Part shown: positions 37,643 through 48,232 of the stretch, one piece after another | How the letters are laid out: each line of letters begins with the position of its first letter | How positions within the stretch are numbered: position 1 is the stretch's first letter | Assembly: GCA_963823675.1 (NCBI GenBank) | Contig: CAWGMT010000006.1 | Coordinates: forward strand, 1-64,000 | Source of the DNA: CAWGMT01 sp963823675 | Lineage (GTDB): Bacteria > Planctomycetota > Planctomycetia > Isosphaerales > Isosphaeraceae | Length of the DNA stretch: 64,000 nucleotides | Direction: 5' to 3' | Notes under the pieces: model-generated | Told to the model about the DNA's origin: nothing | Databases searched by the model: none | What the model saw: only the letters and a program-made list of their open reading frames with translations | Position numbers and translations under genes: made by a program

Positions 37643-39361
37643 ATGCGCTCGAGATCTCGCACCCAGGGCATTGTCAGCCTGGGATTGGCGGGTTTGGCTG
37701 CGGCGCTGGTCTACGACATGAGCGCGGACTCCGCTCGGGGGCAGAACTCACCGCCTGAGGCCGTAAAGCCCTCGCCCTCGATCCCTCCTCCCAGGCCGTT
37801 CCGGTTGACAGGCCCGCCGGTGCAGTCGACAGCCGTCTCACCGCCAGCGATCTCAGCGGCCAAACAGGATTCGGAATCAACCACCCAGCGAAGGCCCCCC
37901 GATGCACATTCCGAACGGAACACGGCCCTGCAAACGCCCGCAATTCTTGCCCTACCAGCAGGGTCGCCCGAGATTTCCCCTCCTACCAATGCGCATCCAC
38001 CTGGCGTCCCGGTCAACACCACACTGATCCCGGGTTGCACGATCGAGCCGATCGATCTGGCCAGTGCATTGCGGCTGGCCGGCGCGCGCGATCTGGACAT
38101 TGCCATTGCCCGGCAGCGGATCAGCCAGGCCGTGGCGGACCTCGAGAAGGCCCGCGCGCTCTGGCTGCCGTCGCTATTTCTCGGCCCGACGTGGTATCGA
38201 GCCGACGGCCAGATCCAGACGATCACCGGGCAAGTCCAAACGATTGACCGCAACTCGCTCTTCATCGGAGCGCTGGGCGCGACGACTGCCCCTGGGTACC
38301 CCGCTGCCCCACCGGGCACCGGCTATCCCGCCTTGAATGGATTGTCGTCCGTCTTCCGCTTTTCCGATGCGATCTACGAGCCCTTGGCCGTGCGCAGGGT
38401 AGTCGCGGCGGATCGCGCGGGGCTTCAGACGGCCAACAACGATGCCATGCTGCAAGTCGCTCTGGCCTACCTGGAACTCCAGCTCGCAAGCGGACGGATC
38501 GCGATCGCGCGGGAAGCGGCCTCCAATGCGTCGGAGCTCAGCGAGATCACCGGGGCCTACGCGCGCAGCGGCGAAGGCATGGAGGCCGACCATCGCCGCG
38601 CGCTCACCGAGCTTCGGCACCGGCGCAAGGAGATCGAGCTCGTCAGCGGCCAGTTGCTGGTCGCCTCGGCCAACCTGGTGCGCGTGCTCGTGCTGAACCC
38701 GCGAGTCGTGGTCGCGCCCGTGGAGCCCGCGGAGACGATCATCCGCCTCATCCCCGACGATGCCCCGCTCGATGACCTGATCGTTCAGGGCTTGCAACAT
38801 CGTCCCGAACTGGCAAGTGCCCAGGAGCTGGTCCAGGCCGCCTTGATCCGCTGGAAGCAAGCCAAGCTTCGGCCTTTTGTCCCGAGTCTGGCCGTCAGCT
38901 ACGCCGGCGGAGGCTTCGGCGGCGGACCGAACGCCCTTTTCGCCAACTTCGGGGCTAGAGGAGACGCCACCGCCAGCCTTTTCTGGGAGCTCCAAAACCT
39001 CGGCTTCGGCGATCGCGCGATCATGCACCGCAGGGCCGCCGAACACGAGACAGCCCACCTCGAGCTGATCAAGGTGGAGACCCAAGTAGCCGCCGACGTC
39101 GTTGCCGCCGATGGAGTGCGTCAAGCGGCTCTCCGCCAGATTACCGAGGCGAGCGAAGCCGTGACCGAGGCGATCGAATCCCTCAAGCTTAACTTCCTCA
39201 ACATCCGCCAAGGCGCCGAGCTGCCTCGCGCCACACGTCCCATCGAAGTTCTCCAGCCCATCCAGGCCCTGGCCCAGGCGCGGACCGACTACCTGGAATC
39301 GGTGCTCGGATACAACCGTGCCCAGTTCCAGTTGATTCGAGCGATCGGGCGACAACCATGA
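37643..39361 (+). CDS. TolC-like outer membrane efflux protein
   Basis: 572 residues. N-terminal hydrophobic start (GIVSLGLAGLAAALVYDM) then a long Pro-rich linker to about residue 120. The OEP/TolC part follows: IDLASALRLAGARDLDIAIARQRISQAVADLEKARALWLPSLFLGPTWYR, helical hairpins (ANNDAMLQVALAYLELQLASGRIAIAREA), and a second OEP repeat from PELASAQELVQAALIRWKQAKLRPFVPSLAVSYAGGGFGG. Such proteins form trimeric outer-membrane channels with an RND or ABC pump. No pump genes lie nearby, so the partner is elsewhere. The ATG start follows GGGCCTGAAGA. Frame intact. Confidence 0.85.
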   Translation: MRSRSRTQGIVSLGLAGLAAALVYDMSADSARGQNSPPEAVKPSPSIPPPRPFRLTGPPVQSTAVSPPAISAAKQDSESTTQRRPPDAHSERNTALQTPAILALPAGSPEISPPTNAHPPGVPVNTTLIPGCTIEPIDLASALRLAGARDLDIAIARQRISQAVADLEKARALWLPSLFLGPTWYRADGQIQTITGQVQTIDRNSLFIGALGATTAPGYPAAPPGTGYPALNGLSSVFRFSDAIYEPLAVRRVVAADRAGLQTANNDAMLQVALAYLELQLASGRIAIAREAASNASELSEITGAYARSGEGMEADHRRALTELRHRRKEIELVSGQLLVASANLVRVLVLNPRVVVAPVEPAETIIRLIPDDAPLDDLIVQGLQHRPELASAQELVQAALIRWKQAKLRPFVPSLAVSYAGGGFGGGPNALFANFGARGDATASLFWELQNLGFGDRAIMHRRAAEHETAHLELIKVETQVAADVVAADGVRQAALRQITEASEAVTEAIESLKLNFLNIRQGAELPRATRPIEVLQPIQALAQARTDYLESVLGYNRAQFQLIRAIGRQP

Positions 39362-39363
39362 AG

Positions 39364-39449
39364 GTTGTCGCTTGTCCGTTGTCCGTTGTCCTTTGTCCGT
39401 TGTCCTTTGTCCGTTGTCAGTTGTCAGTTGTCCGTTGTCCGTTGTCCGG
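39364..39449. repeat. imperfect (TTGTCCG)n heptanucleotide tandem repeat
   Basis: About 12 units of TTGTCCG with variants TTGTCCT, TTGTCAG and TTGTCGC, right after the TolC-like stop. A related ACGGACATCGGACA tract follows near 39580. Probably slippage-prone, non-coding DNA. Confidence 0.7.
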
Positions 39450-39610
39450 AATCTGTGCCTCGTTTTACGTCGTGTCTGTTGTTGCCTGGGAGCTTCGCTC
39501 GTGACCGCTGGCCGGCGGAGCCCGCGAACTGAGCAATGGACCACGGACCACCCGCTCCGGACAATCAAGCGAGGCGAACAACGGACATCGGACACAGTGG
39601 AATCGAACCA

Positions 39611-41191
39611 ATGCTCTCTCGGGCCAATATCGTCGCCCGGTTCCGGCAAGTGTTGGGCTCGGCGGTGCACCGCCCGAGAATGACGACGCAACTGCTGATG
39701 CTCCTGGTGGCGGTCGTGGCGGTCGGCATCTGGATCGCGATGAACGTGCCGCGGGTGATTGATCGGGCGCGCGCATACCAGGAGAAGGCGAAATACCACG
39801 CCAATTGGGAACGAGATTTCCAGGACCGGGAGCGAGAGAGTTCAATCAGGGCGAGCGCCATCCAATCCGAGCGCGACGAGTGGCGGCGCGGCACGGGTTT
39901 GTGCGACGATCTGACCGAGCATTACTTCGCGTCGCGCCTCGAATTCGAGAGCGTCGATGCAACCTACCAGCGGGACATGGCCGCATATCATGCGAAGCTG
40001 AAAAATCAGTATCGCTGGGCGAGTTGGTTCCCCTTCGTATCACTCCCACCCGAACCCGCTCCGCCGGCCGAACCGCTCTTGTCGCGGCCTGTGCAATTTC
40101 AGCGTGCCAAGATCTACGAAATGATCAGTAACAGAGGGATTTCCCTCACATTCTCGCCCAGCGGGACCGCGCTGGCGGTGGGATGCAGGGACAACACCTG
40201 CCGGTCTCTGGAACTGCCATCGCGGAGGGTGCTTGCGAGTCTTCTCGAGCCGCAAGGCATTGCTGTCTCCGGCGTCTTTTCACGCGACGGCATGACGCTC
40301 TTCTCCGTGGGGAACAGCCCTCGCGTCTGGCGATGGGATGTCGCTGCGGGTCGTGCGGGAAGAGCACTTCCCTGGAGCGACCCGTCGCCAGGCCAGCCGG
40401 TCCGGCTCCTCGTCGCGAGCGCAGTGGGTTGTTCGCCCGATGGTAACACGATCGCTGTCGCGGCGGGCGGGCACAAGGGGAGGATCGCTTCGCGATCAAA
40501 CGAGATCTATGCAGTCAGGCTTCTCGAGACACGAACGGGTGAGCTGAAGTGGGAGCACAGAGGGACCGGCACCTCGCCATTTGCCGTGGCCTTCTCGCCC
40601 GACGGCAAGACACTGGCCTGCTGCAACGGCCCGGCCGTGTTGCTGGACTCCCGGACCGGGGAAGTGAAGAAGACGCTGAAACCCTCAATCGGCGCCGTCA
40701 TCGCGGCGGCCTTCTCGCCGGATGGCCGCACGCTGGCTGGCGCAGGTTCCGATGTAATGGGTGGGGGAGGGGCCGGTGGCAGCGGCCGGGTTACGCTTTG
40801 GGACGTATCGACCGGAGGCATCCTGCGGACTCTGGACGGCCCGACCGGCCGCGCCCAGACGGTCGCCTTCTCGCCGGACGGCCGGACGGTCGCGGCCGGA
40901 GGACCGGGACCGGGGAAGATGGGCAGGAACACTGTCTCCGGCCGACGCGCGCCGTCAACTGCCAGCGAGGTGAGACTCTGGGATATCGCCACGGGAAATA
41001 TGGTCTGGGCCCTCAAAGGAGAATCCGGTGCCGCAGTTTCCCTTGCCTTCTCAGCGGACGGCAGGTCGCTGGCGTTCTGCGATCATGATTATGTTTATAT
41101 AATCGATGCGAATGCGGGGAGACTCAGACAGATTGTCATGGAAGCCACCATCAAATGGCGTGCCCGGGATCGAGTTCCGGCCCAGCGTTGA
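39611..41191 (+). CDS. membrane-anchored WD40 repeat protein
   Basis: 526 residues from the ATG at 39611 (a second candidate is the ATG at 39680, MTTQLLMLLVAVVAVGIW, which begins at the membrane helix as in many planctomycete proteins). After the single helix comes a charged coiled-coil-like region (ARAYQEKAKYHANWERDFQDRERESS) and a Pro-rich stalk. WD40-like repeats then follow from about residue 170 (ISLTFSPSGTALAVG, FAVAFSPDGKTLACCN, AAAFSPDGRTLAGAG, TVAFSPDGRTVAAGG, SLAFSADGRSLAF). Some repeats are degenerate. Likely a propeller on the outer side of a membrane; partner unknown. Not in an operon. Confidence 0.75.
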   Translation: MLSRANIVARFRQVLGSAVHRPRMTTQLLMLLVAVVAVGIWIAMNVPRVIDRARAYQEKAKYHANWERDFQDRERESSIRASAIQSERDEWRRGTGLCDDLTEHYFASRLEFESVDATYQRDMAAYHAKLKNQYRWASWFPFVSLPPEPAPPAEPLLSRPVQFQRAKIYEMISNRGISLTFSPSGTALAVGCRDNTCRSLELPSRRVLASLLEPQGIAVSGVFSRDGMTLFSVGNSPRVWRWDVAAGRAGRALPWSDPSPGQPVRLLVASAVGCSPDGNTIAVAAGGHKGRIASRSNEIYAVRLLETRTGELKWEHRGTGTSPFAVAFSPDGKTLACCNGPAVLLDSRTGEVKKTLKPSIGAVIAAAFSPDGRTLAGAGSDVMGGGGAGGSGRVTLWDVSTGGILRTLDGPTGRAQTVAFSPDGRTVAAGGPGPGKMGRNTVSGRRAPSTASEVRLWDIATGNMVWALKGESGAAVSLAFSADGRSLAFCDHDYVYIIDANAGRLRQIVMEATIKWRARDRVPAQR

Positions 41192-41337
41192 ATGACTGAC
41201 GCGACTTCGAGCGCGTCGGAGGACGCACCATGCGATTGCGTTGGTCTTCGGTGCGATGGCTGACGACCCCAGCGACCCCTATCGTATCGCGGTTTCGGCA
41301 AATGATGCGCGCGCCGCTAGGGCGCCTGAGAAGGCGG

Positions 41338-42999
41338 CTAGTCGATCGGTGTCAGATTGACGTTGTACTCGACCTGCCGCTCATCGCCGCGGAACGTCCG
41401 CGACTCGAACGGCTTGTAGCCCTTGGCCTGGAATCGCAGCCGGAATTCGGGCGTCCGCTCGATGTTGACACTGGCCTGAAGATACCCCTGGAACGAGAAC
41501 ACACGATTGTTCCTGGCCCAGGTGAAGGCGCCCGGCTTCGAGCCCGGCGTGCCGAAATCGACACTCACATTGTCTACCGGCTTGTTGGTCTTCGCATCGC
41601 GGATCCGGCCCGAGATCGCCAGCGCCCGCTTGAGGGTGAGGATGGCCTCTTCGTCGGGCGAGGCGCGCTGCATCACGATGCTGTTGAACCCGGTGCTGCT
41701 GGCGTTGATCAGGACCGAGTTGGGCGGGGCGTCCACCCACCGGAATCGACCAGTTTCGTCGGTCTCGAGGAACACGCCCAGCGACCGATAGGTGCGCCAG
41801 GTGTCGATCCCGACGAAGGCGCCAAAGATCGGCTGGCCCCGCGAGTTGACGACGCGGCCGGCCAGCGTCCGGGCCGGCCCGAGCACGATCGTGACCGGAC
41901 CTGATCCGGCCTTGGCATCGACGCTCTTCAACTCCGGCGAGTGACCCCTCGCCTTGACCTGGAGGACCAGCCCGCCGGGCCGGGCGTTCGCGAACCGAAA
42001 GCGGCCGAGGGCGTCGGTCGTCGTCGTGGGCATGTCCTGGTGGAAGGTGTGGTGTTGCTGCGCTTCGAGCCAGCCCACTTCGGCGTCCGGGATGGGCTTC
42101 ACCTGTTCGTCGCGGACCTCGCCCGCGACCTCGATCCCGCGCATCATGACCTGAACGTCGGAGAAATCGCGCAGCGGCTCCATTGGCTTCTCGCCTGGCC
42201 GGGGCGGATCCGACGGGCGCGGCCGGCCGTGCCGTCGAGGATGCATACTGTCGTCGGCCAGGTAATCCGGGTGCGAAAGGTAGAGGTAGGCGAATTGCAT
42301 GCCGCGGAAGCATCGGCAGCGCCAGCGGCCCTGGTCGTCCGTGGTTGCGTTGACCATGTAGGCCAACTCCTCCTTCTGCTTTTTCTCACCGAGGTAGCCC
42401 CAGACGTTGACTTTCACCCCGCGGATCGGCCGTCCCTGGTCGTCGGTTACCGTCCCTCCGAGTGTTTGCTCCGCCGGCGAGAGCTCGACCGTGACAGAAC
42501 CGGGGATCTTCGGATACCGGGCGTCGTTCTGCGCGAAGAAGTGCCGTTGCTGCACATAGCCCTCGGCCCAGACGTCGAAGCTGAGGCTGTCTCGGGTCGC
42601 GTGCCGGAAGAGGATGATCCGGACCTGGCCGTCGCGATTGGCCTTCATCACTTTGGTCTCCATGCCGATCGAGGGCCGGACGGACGCACCCTCGATCGGT
42701 TTCCCGGTGTCCTTGGCGCGGACGGTGACATCGATCGCGCGTGGCGGCGCCGGGACGCTGGCAGCCTGCGGCTGCCCGGCGGGCTTCGCCGTTTTGTCGT
42801 CCGGCTTCGCCGCGGCGCGGGCCGGGTCGAGCGGCCCGAGAACCCCGACAGCGGCCACGACCATCAGGGCAAGTCCCAGACGAGCGGGCCAGGGCAACTT
42901 GTGGGCCACGTCGAGCGCAACGAGCACCGGCCGCGCCCCCAGGATCGTCGATTCGAAGGAGTCGATCATGGTCATCAATTCCGCGGTCGGTCGGGCCAT
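41338..42999 (-). CDS. carboxypeptidase regulatory-like (Ig-fold) membrane-anchored protein
   Basis: 553 residues. A membrane helix at about residues 40-60 (ARLGLALMVVAAVGVLGPL) follows a short cytoplasmic N-terminus. The rest is a string of carboxypeptidase regulatory-like/SdrD-like beta domains: TLGGTVTDDQGRPIRGVKVNVWG, EVAGEVRDEQVKPIPDAEVG, TLAGRVVNSRGQPIFGAFVGID, AISGRIRDAKTNKPVDNVSVDFG. Typical of planctomycete envelope proteins found beside sigma factor or protease genes, though none adjoins here. ATG at 42999 chosen; 42975 is possible. Function unknown, probably protein-protein or carbohydrate contact. Confidence 0.7.
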   Translation of the reverse strand: MARPTAELMTMIDSFESTILGARPVLVALDVAHKLPWPARLGLALMVVAAVGVLGPLDPARAAAKPDDKTAKPAGQPQAASVPAPPRAIDVTVRAKDTGKPIEGASVRPSIGMETKVMKANRDGQVRIILFRHATRDSLSFDVWAEGYVQQRHFFAQNDARYPKIPGSVTVELSPAEQTLGGTVTDDQGRPIRGVKVNVWGYLGEKKQKEELAYMVNATTDDQGRWRCRCFRGMQFAYLYLSHPDYLADDSMHPRRHGRPRPSDPPRPGEKPMEPLRDFSDVQVMMRGIEVAGEVRDEQVKPIPDAEVGWLEAQQHHTFHQDMPTTTTDALGRFRFANARPGGLVLQVKARGHSPELKSVDAKAGSGPVTIVLGPARTLAGRVVNSRGQPIFGAFVGIDTWRTYRSLGVFLETDETGRFRWVDAPPNSVLINASSTGFNSIVMQRASPDEEAILTLKRALAISGRIRDAKTNKPVDNVSVDFGTPGSKPGAFTWARNNRVFSFQGYLQASVNIERTPEFRLRFQAKGYKPFESRTFRGDERQVEYNVNLTPID

Positions 43000-43091
43000 G
43001 GCAGGCGGTCTTCCGTTAGTTATCTCACAGGCCAGCGCAAGATATACACCGTGCTGGCGCCGGGTCAAGCGCGTACTGTGAATCCGATCTG

Positions 43092-44170
43092 TCAGAGCCG
43101 AGTCAAGAGCGCGGCAACTTGAATATAGTGGAATTCGTAATCCCCCAGATTCGCGGCGAGCCTGGAGCGAACTCGCTCGTACACCTCGTGGATCATGCCG
43201 TGGGCATCGGGCTGGTCGGATAACGATGCTTGGAGGATCGGCTCGGTAAATGCTCGCAGAAATCCGGTAAACTCCTGGGCGTATGCTGCCAGATCGCCGG
43301 TCTCGTCTCGCTCTTGTCGGATCGAGAAGGGAACTTCCATGCTCTCGACCCGGTCAACCTCGAACGAGCCCAAGACCGGTGAATCGTGGCGAACCAAGGG
43401 AGCGACCAACTCGTCTTGGGTCCGGAAGTAGATGGGAAAGACGATGCGCCCGTACGCTTCCCGGCTGAGCCGGCCGCACTCTCGAAGGTCCAGAAGGGCG
43501 TCATTGAGGACGTCGTAGATGCCGTCGCAGGCACGATACCTTTGGTCGACGCCGAAGCTGGCGACCAGGAGTTTGCCTCCCGGAATGAGCTCGGCGGCCC
43601 GTGCGCGATAGAAGCGGTTCAAGTCGTCGGCCGCCTGAGCTGCGTATGCCGTCCGCGCCTCGGGGGAGACGCCGACACCGGGCCGCGGCCAGCGCGGCCC
43701 CATCGGCAGGATGTAATCGCCGAGGTTGACGTCGGGGCGGCGATCGAGGAACCCGATCGCGTTGAACGTCGTAGCGATCGTTACCGTTTGCGACGGCATC
43801 AACTGATCAAACATCGAGCCCGCGACAGCCGCCGAATAGACCCCGGTACTCGACGAGAACTTGCGACCGGCGGACGCCAGATTGACGAAAAGCTTGTTGA
43901 AGTTGTTCGTCGGCAAGTCGCTGTGAAAGGTCTGGATCGGCCGCGACGCTTGCGCGCGCAGGGCCGGGATGATCTGCTCGACCATCGCGATCGAATTGCG
44001 CCCCTCCGAACACGCATAGTCGATCACGACGACGGGCGCCCGGAATCCGCGAGATCCAACCGACTGATCGCCGACTTCAGCCACGGGAGCAACGCTTCGA
44101 TGCAAGCCCACTGCGGCGAAGAGTGTCGATCGTAGAATCCCTCACCTTTCATTCCCGTGGTAACAGGCAT
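43092..44170 (-). CDS. SABATH-type SAM-dependent carboxyl methyltransferase, frameshifted
   Basis: About 358 residues. Start MPVTTGMKGEGFYDRHSSPQWACIEALLPWLKSA (44170 leftward). After adding one G in the GGGCGCCC run near 44039-44043 the frame continues APVVVIDYACSEGRNSIAMVEQII (SAM-binding loop). Then SDLPTNNFNKLF, the SABATH motif TTFNAIGFLDRRP, and AADDLNRFYRARAAELIPGGKLLVASFG. SABATH enzymes methylate the carboxyl group of small acids (salicylate, jasmonate, IAA-like) and are best known from plants; bacterial members are uncommon. Substrate unknown. It is convergent with no operon partner; the DinB gene upstream is on the same strand 82 nt away. Confidence 0.75.
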
Positions 44171-44251
44171 GACGATCGGTCCTCTCTTAATTCGAAAACC
44201 AGGTGCGAGCCTTCAAGTATATCGCGGAGATCATCGCGCTTGGTTACAACC

Positions 44252-44737
44252 TCAAAACAAAGGCGGCAGACCGATGAGCCGCCGCCATGCCGAAAGCTGG
44301 CCCAAGTGCATGCCCATATGGCCACTCAACAAGAAGGCGATCAGTTCCTGGGACGTCGGCAATGTCTCCTTCGCCAGAGCGACTGTCGTCGGCCTGGAGA
44401 GCTGCTCCGGACTTGCCGATCTTGCGCTCTGCCTCAATTGCTGATAACCCTGCTCGACTGCGTTCACGAGTTCGTCCTTGGATGCGTAAACGGCACGCGA
44501 AGTGGAGGGCGTCGAGCCGCGGCCGAAGAGAGCGGCCCACTCCGCGGGCACCATCGCCGTTGCGCCAAGCACTTCGAGGGCGCGGTCCGCCGTCCACGCC
44601 AGGTGACCAAGAATCCAGGCAGGATGATTGATGCCCGCGACCGGTTGTTCCGCGAGCCGGTCGTCGGGAAGGTCCCCGACAAGCCTGCGGCAGTACTGCA
44701 TGAGAAACAAGTTGACTTGGATTGCATCGTGCAGCAT
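44252..44737 (-). CDS. DinB family (DinB_2) protein
   Basis: 161 residues forming the four-helix DinB/YfiT bundle: MLHDAIQVNLFLMQYCRRLVGDL, HPAWILGHLAWTADRALEVLG (first metal His), and LLSGHMGMHLGQLSAWRRLIG (third helix with two His). TGGAGG lies 8 nt before the ATG. Related proteins are thiol or metal-dependent transferases or hydrolases; role unknown. It lies 82 nt upstream of the SABATH methyltransferase on the same strand, so the two may be co-transcribed, and is divergent from the double amidohydrolase. Confidence 0.8.
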   Translation of the reverse strand: MLHDAIQVNLFLMQYCRRLVGDLPDDRLAEQPVAGINHPAWILGHLAWTADRALEVLGATAMVPAEWAALFGRGSTPSTSRAVYASKDELVNAVEQGYQQLRQSARSASPEQLSRPTTVALAKETLPTSQELIAFLLSGHMGMHLGQLSAWRRLIGLPPLF

Positions 44738-44934
44738 CGTAAAGCCTCCAAGAATGCGCAGGGACCAACATCGACTCGGGCTCGCGCCAGCAGTCTCCCG
44801 CAGCGTCCTCACCCACTGTCTAACATACCGCCGCTCATATACTGTGGGTAAGGCGAATGACGCCCGGCGCAGAGGATACGATCTTGACCATCCCGCGAAA
44901 TCGCGCGGACGAACCCCCACTTGCGAGAGGCGAG

Positions 44935-47900
44935 ATGTTTTTGCGACGACGTTCCTTCACCGGCAAGATCGGCGGTCCGGCGCGGCTGTGCCTGATCACA
45001 CTGACCGCACTACTCGCACACGCAGGGGCGAGCGCGTCGGAGATCGGCCAAAGTCCAGAGCCGCCGTCGGCACGCGCCGATGACAAAGATCAGGCGCGCT
45101 TCGCCGCCGGCGTGGTCTTGAAAGGAGGAACCCTGATCGATGGGACCGGCGCGCGGCCCGCGCGCCGACGTTGCCTTGAATGGCGACCGGATCGTTGCGG
45201 TCGGATCGTTCGCATTCGACCCCAAGGCCAAGGTCATCGACATCTCGTCGCTCTGCATTGCTCCGGGGTTCATTGACCTGCATAACCACTCGGATTCGGA
45301 GATTTTGCGGCCGGGTACACGGCTCAATGCCAACTATCTGACCCAGGGCGTGACGACGATCGTCACGGGCAACTGCGGCAAAGGCGCGCTCGACGTTGCC
45401 AAGTATCTGGCGGTGATCGACGGGCAGGGGGCGGGAACCAATGTCATCCATCTCGTCCCGCACGGGACGCTCCGCGCGGCGGTGCTCGGCAACGCCGCCC
45501 GCCCGCCCAGCCCTTCCGAGCTGGACCGCATGAAGCGGCTGCTCGACCGTGGACTCGATGCCGGCGCGTGGGGCTTCTCCACCGGATTGATCTACGTTCC
45601 CAGCCGCTATGCCGATCGGTCCGAGCTGATCGAGCTGGCCAAGGTTGCTCGACGGCACGGGGGCCTCTATGCCTCGCATATCCGCAACGAAGGGGCCAGG
45701 CTGCTCGAATCGATCGACGAGGCGATCGCCATCGGCCAGGGAGCCGGAGTGCCCGTGCATATCTCGCACTTGAAAGCCAGCGGCAAGGGCGCGTGGGGCA
45801 CGGTGGGCGCCGCGCTTGGAGGCATCGCCCTGGCCCGCAAGGCCGGTCAGGCCGTCACCGCCGACCAATATCCTTACACCGCCTCCAGCACGCAGCTCGC
45901 GGCGATGGTCGTGCCGCACTGGGCCATCCAGGGAAGCGCCCAGGACTTTGCCAAGATCGCCGCCGACAACGCCCGCGGGGCCGCCTTGAGACGCGAGATC
46001 CAGCAGGCCCTCGACGACCGAGGCGGCGGATCTTCGATACGCATCGCCCGGTACGCTCCGCGACCCGCTTGGGCCGGGCTGGACCTGGCCGCGATCGCAG
46101 CGCGTGAGAAGACGACCCCGCTCGAAATCGTCCTGCAAATCCAGCGGCGTGGCGGCGCCCAGGCGATCAGTTTCGGCATGTGCGAGCCAGACGTGCGCGA
46201 AGTCATGCGCAGTGAATTCGTCGCCACGGCCTCCGACGGCGCCGCCCACTTGCCCGGCCGCGGCGATCGGCCCCACCCGCGCTCGTACGGTACATTCCCG
46301 CGCAAGCTCCGATACGCCCTCGACGAGAAGGTCCTCACCATCGAGCAGGCGATCCGCTCGTGTACGGGCTGGCCGGCCGAGATCCTGGGACTTCCGGACC
46401 GGGGGCTGGTTCGCCAGGGGGCCGTCGCCGACATCGTGGTGTTTGATCCCAAGACGTTTCGCGATGCGGCCACCTTTGACGAGCCGACCCGGTACGCGTC
46501 GGGTGTCGAGTATCTCTTCGTGAGCGGCGTGCCGCTCATTGCCCGAGGGAGGCTGCAGGTGGAAGCCAGCTCGCAAGCCAAGCTGCCGGGCCGGGCGCTC
46601 CGGCTGCACCGGGACGGCCCTGCCGACCTGATCGTCAAGGTGAAGCGGATCTGGACCGGCGATCCGGCCAATCCGTGGGCCGAGGCCATCGCCGCGCGCG
46701 GCGGCGCGATCGCGGCCGTGGGCAAGATCGCCGAGGTCATGGCATTCCGCGGGCCGTCGACCCGCGTGATCGACCGGCCCGGCGCCTTTGCATTGCCCGG
46801 CCTGATCGATGCCCACGGGCACATGGAGGCGCTCGGGGCCAGTCACGACGAGATCGACCTGCGAGGAATCGCGTCCTTGACCGAGGTCGCGCGCCGGGTC
46901 AAGGAACGGATCGAGGCCCGGCCGGGCGACTCGTGGATCACGGGCCGGAACTGGGACCAGAGCCTCTGGCCTGGGGGCGAATTCCCCACCGCCGCCGTTC
47001 TCGACGCCGTGGCCCCCACGCGCCCGGTATGGCTCGAGCGGGTAGACGGCCACGCGGGCTGGGCCAATGCCGAAGGCATGCGCCGGGCCAAGGTCACCCG
47101 CGATACACAGGCCCCCCAGAGCGGTCAGATCATTCGGGGCCCGGCCGGGATGCCGACCGGCGTCTTTGTCGACGGGGCGATGAGCCTGGTGCAAAAGGCG
47201 GTTCCCGAGCCGTCGCGCGCCGACGTCAAGCGGCGGCTCCTGACAGCTCAAAAGCTCGTGCTCGAGGCCGGCTTGACCGGCGTCCACGACGCCGGAATCT
47301 CGCGCAGGGCCGCCGAGATCTACCGCGAGATCGATCGCGCAGGCCAGCTCGTGGCGCGGATCTACGGGATGGCCTTGCCGCCTGAGGGAAACGAGGCCGC
47401 CTTCGTGAGCCAGCCGCCGCAAGCCGCATCCGCTGCCGCGCGGTTCGAGCTGCGCGCGATCAAGCTCTTCATCGACGGGGCGATGGGCTCGCGGGGGGCC
47501 TTGTTGTTCGAGCCGTATCACGACGATCCCGCCAATTCGGGATTGCTCTTACTGGAGCCCAAGCGGCTCGAGGAGGCCACGAAGGCCGCGCTCCAGCACG
47601 GGTGGCAAGTGTGTACCCACGCCATTGGAGATAAAGGCAATGCGCTTGTGCTCGAGGCTTACGCCGCCGCCCGCAAGGCCGTCCCCCAGGCACGCGACCC
47701 GCGCTTGCGGATCGAGCACGCACAGGTTGTCCGGAAGGACGACGTGGCCCGCTTCGCCGCGCTGGGCGTGATCGCCTCGATGCAGCCATCACATGCCAGC
47801 GACGACATGCGCTGGGCCGATGCCCGGCTCGGCCCTGGGCGGGTCGACGGCGCTTACGCCTGGCGCTGGTTCATGGATGCGAAGGTTCCGCTCGCTTGCG

Positions 47901-48226
47901 GCAGCGACTTTCCGGTCGAAATCGTCAACCCGTTCTGGGGGATCTACGCGGGCATCACGCGCCAGGATGCGCAAGGCAAGCCCGCAGGGGGCTGGCACCC
48001 CGACCAATTGCTCACACTCGAGGAAACGCTCCGCGGGTTCACCGCGGGAGCGGCCCACGCCGCGTTTGCCGACGATCGACTGGGCATCCTCAAAACCGGC
48101 TTCCGTGCCGACGTCACGGTCGTCGATCGCGATTTGTTTGAGGTCAAACCAAACGAACTCCTGGCGACGCGCGTGCTGGGCACGATCGTCGACGGCAGAG
48201 TCGCTTTTGAGCGCCAGCGCCCCTGA
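44935..48226 (+). CDS. double amidohydrolase: D-aminoacylase fused to YtcJ-like hydrolase, frameshifted
   Basis: About 1095 residues. Signal-like start MFLRRRSFTGKIGGPARLCLITLTALLAHAG. First half (about 480 residues) is an N-acyl-D-amino-acid deacylase: PGFIDLHNHSD, YASHIRNEG, VHISHLKASGKG, TASDGAAHLPGRGDRPHPRSYGTFPR. Second half (about 545 residues) is a YtcJ/amidohydrolase-3 enzyme: PGLIDAHGHMEA, HAIGDKGN, LRIEHAQVV, CGSDFPVEIVNPFWGIYA. A linker near nt 46560-46620 joins them. The frame changes near 45160-45168; restoring two bases gives ARADVALNGDRIVAVG. GAGAGGCGAG precedes the ATG. Each half keeps the metal-binding His/Asp residues, so both are probably active. Fusing both would couple two steps of amide breakdown; substrates unknown. 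Confidence 0.8.
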
Positions 48227-48232
48227 AGTACT

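Noticed and set aside
44996..47521. 841-codon minus-strand frame
   Set aside because: Antisense shadow of the double amidohydrolase, caused by high GC codon bias.
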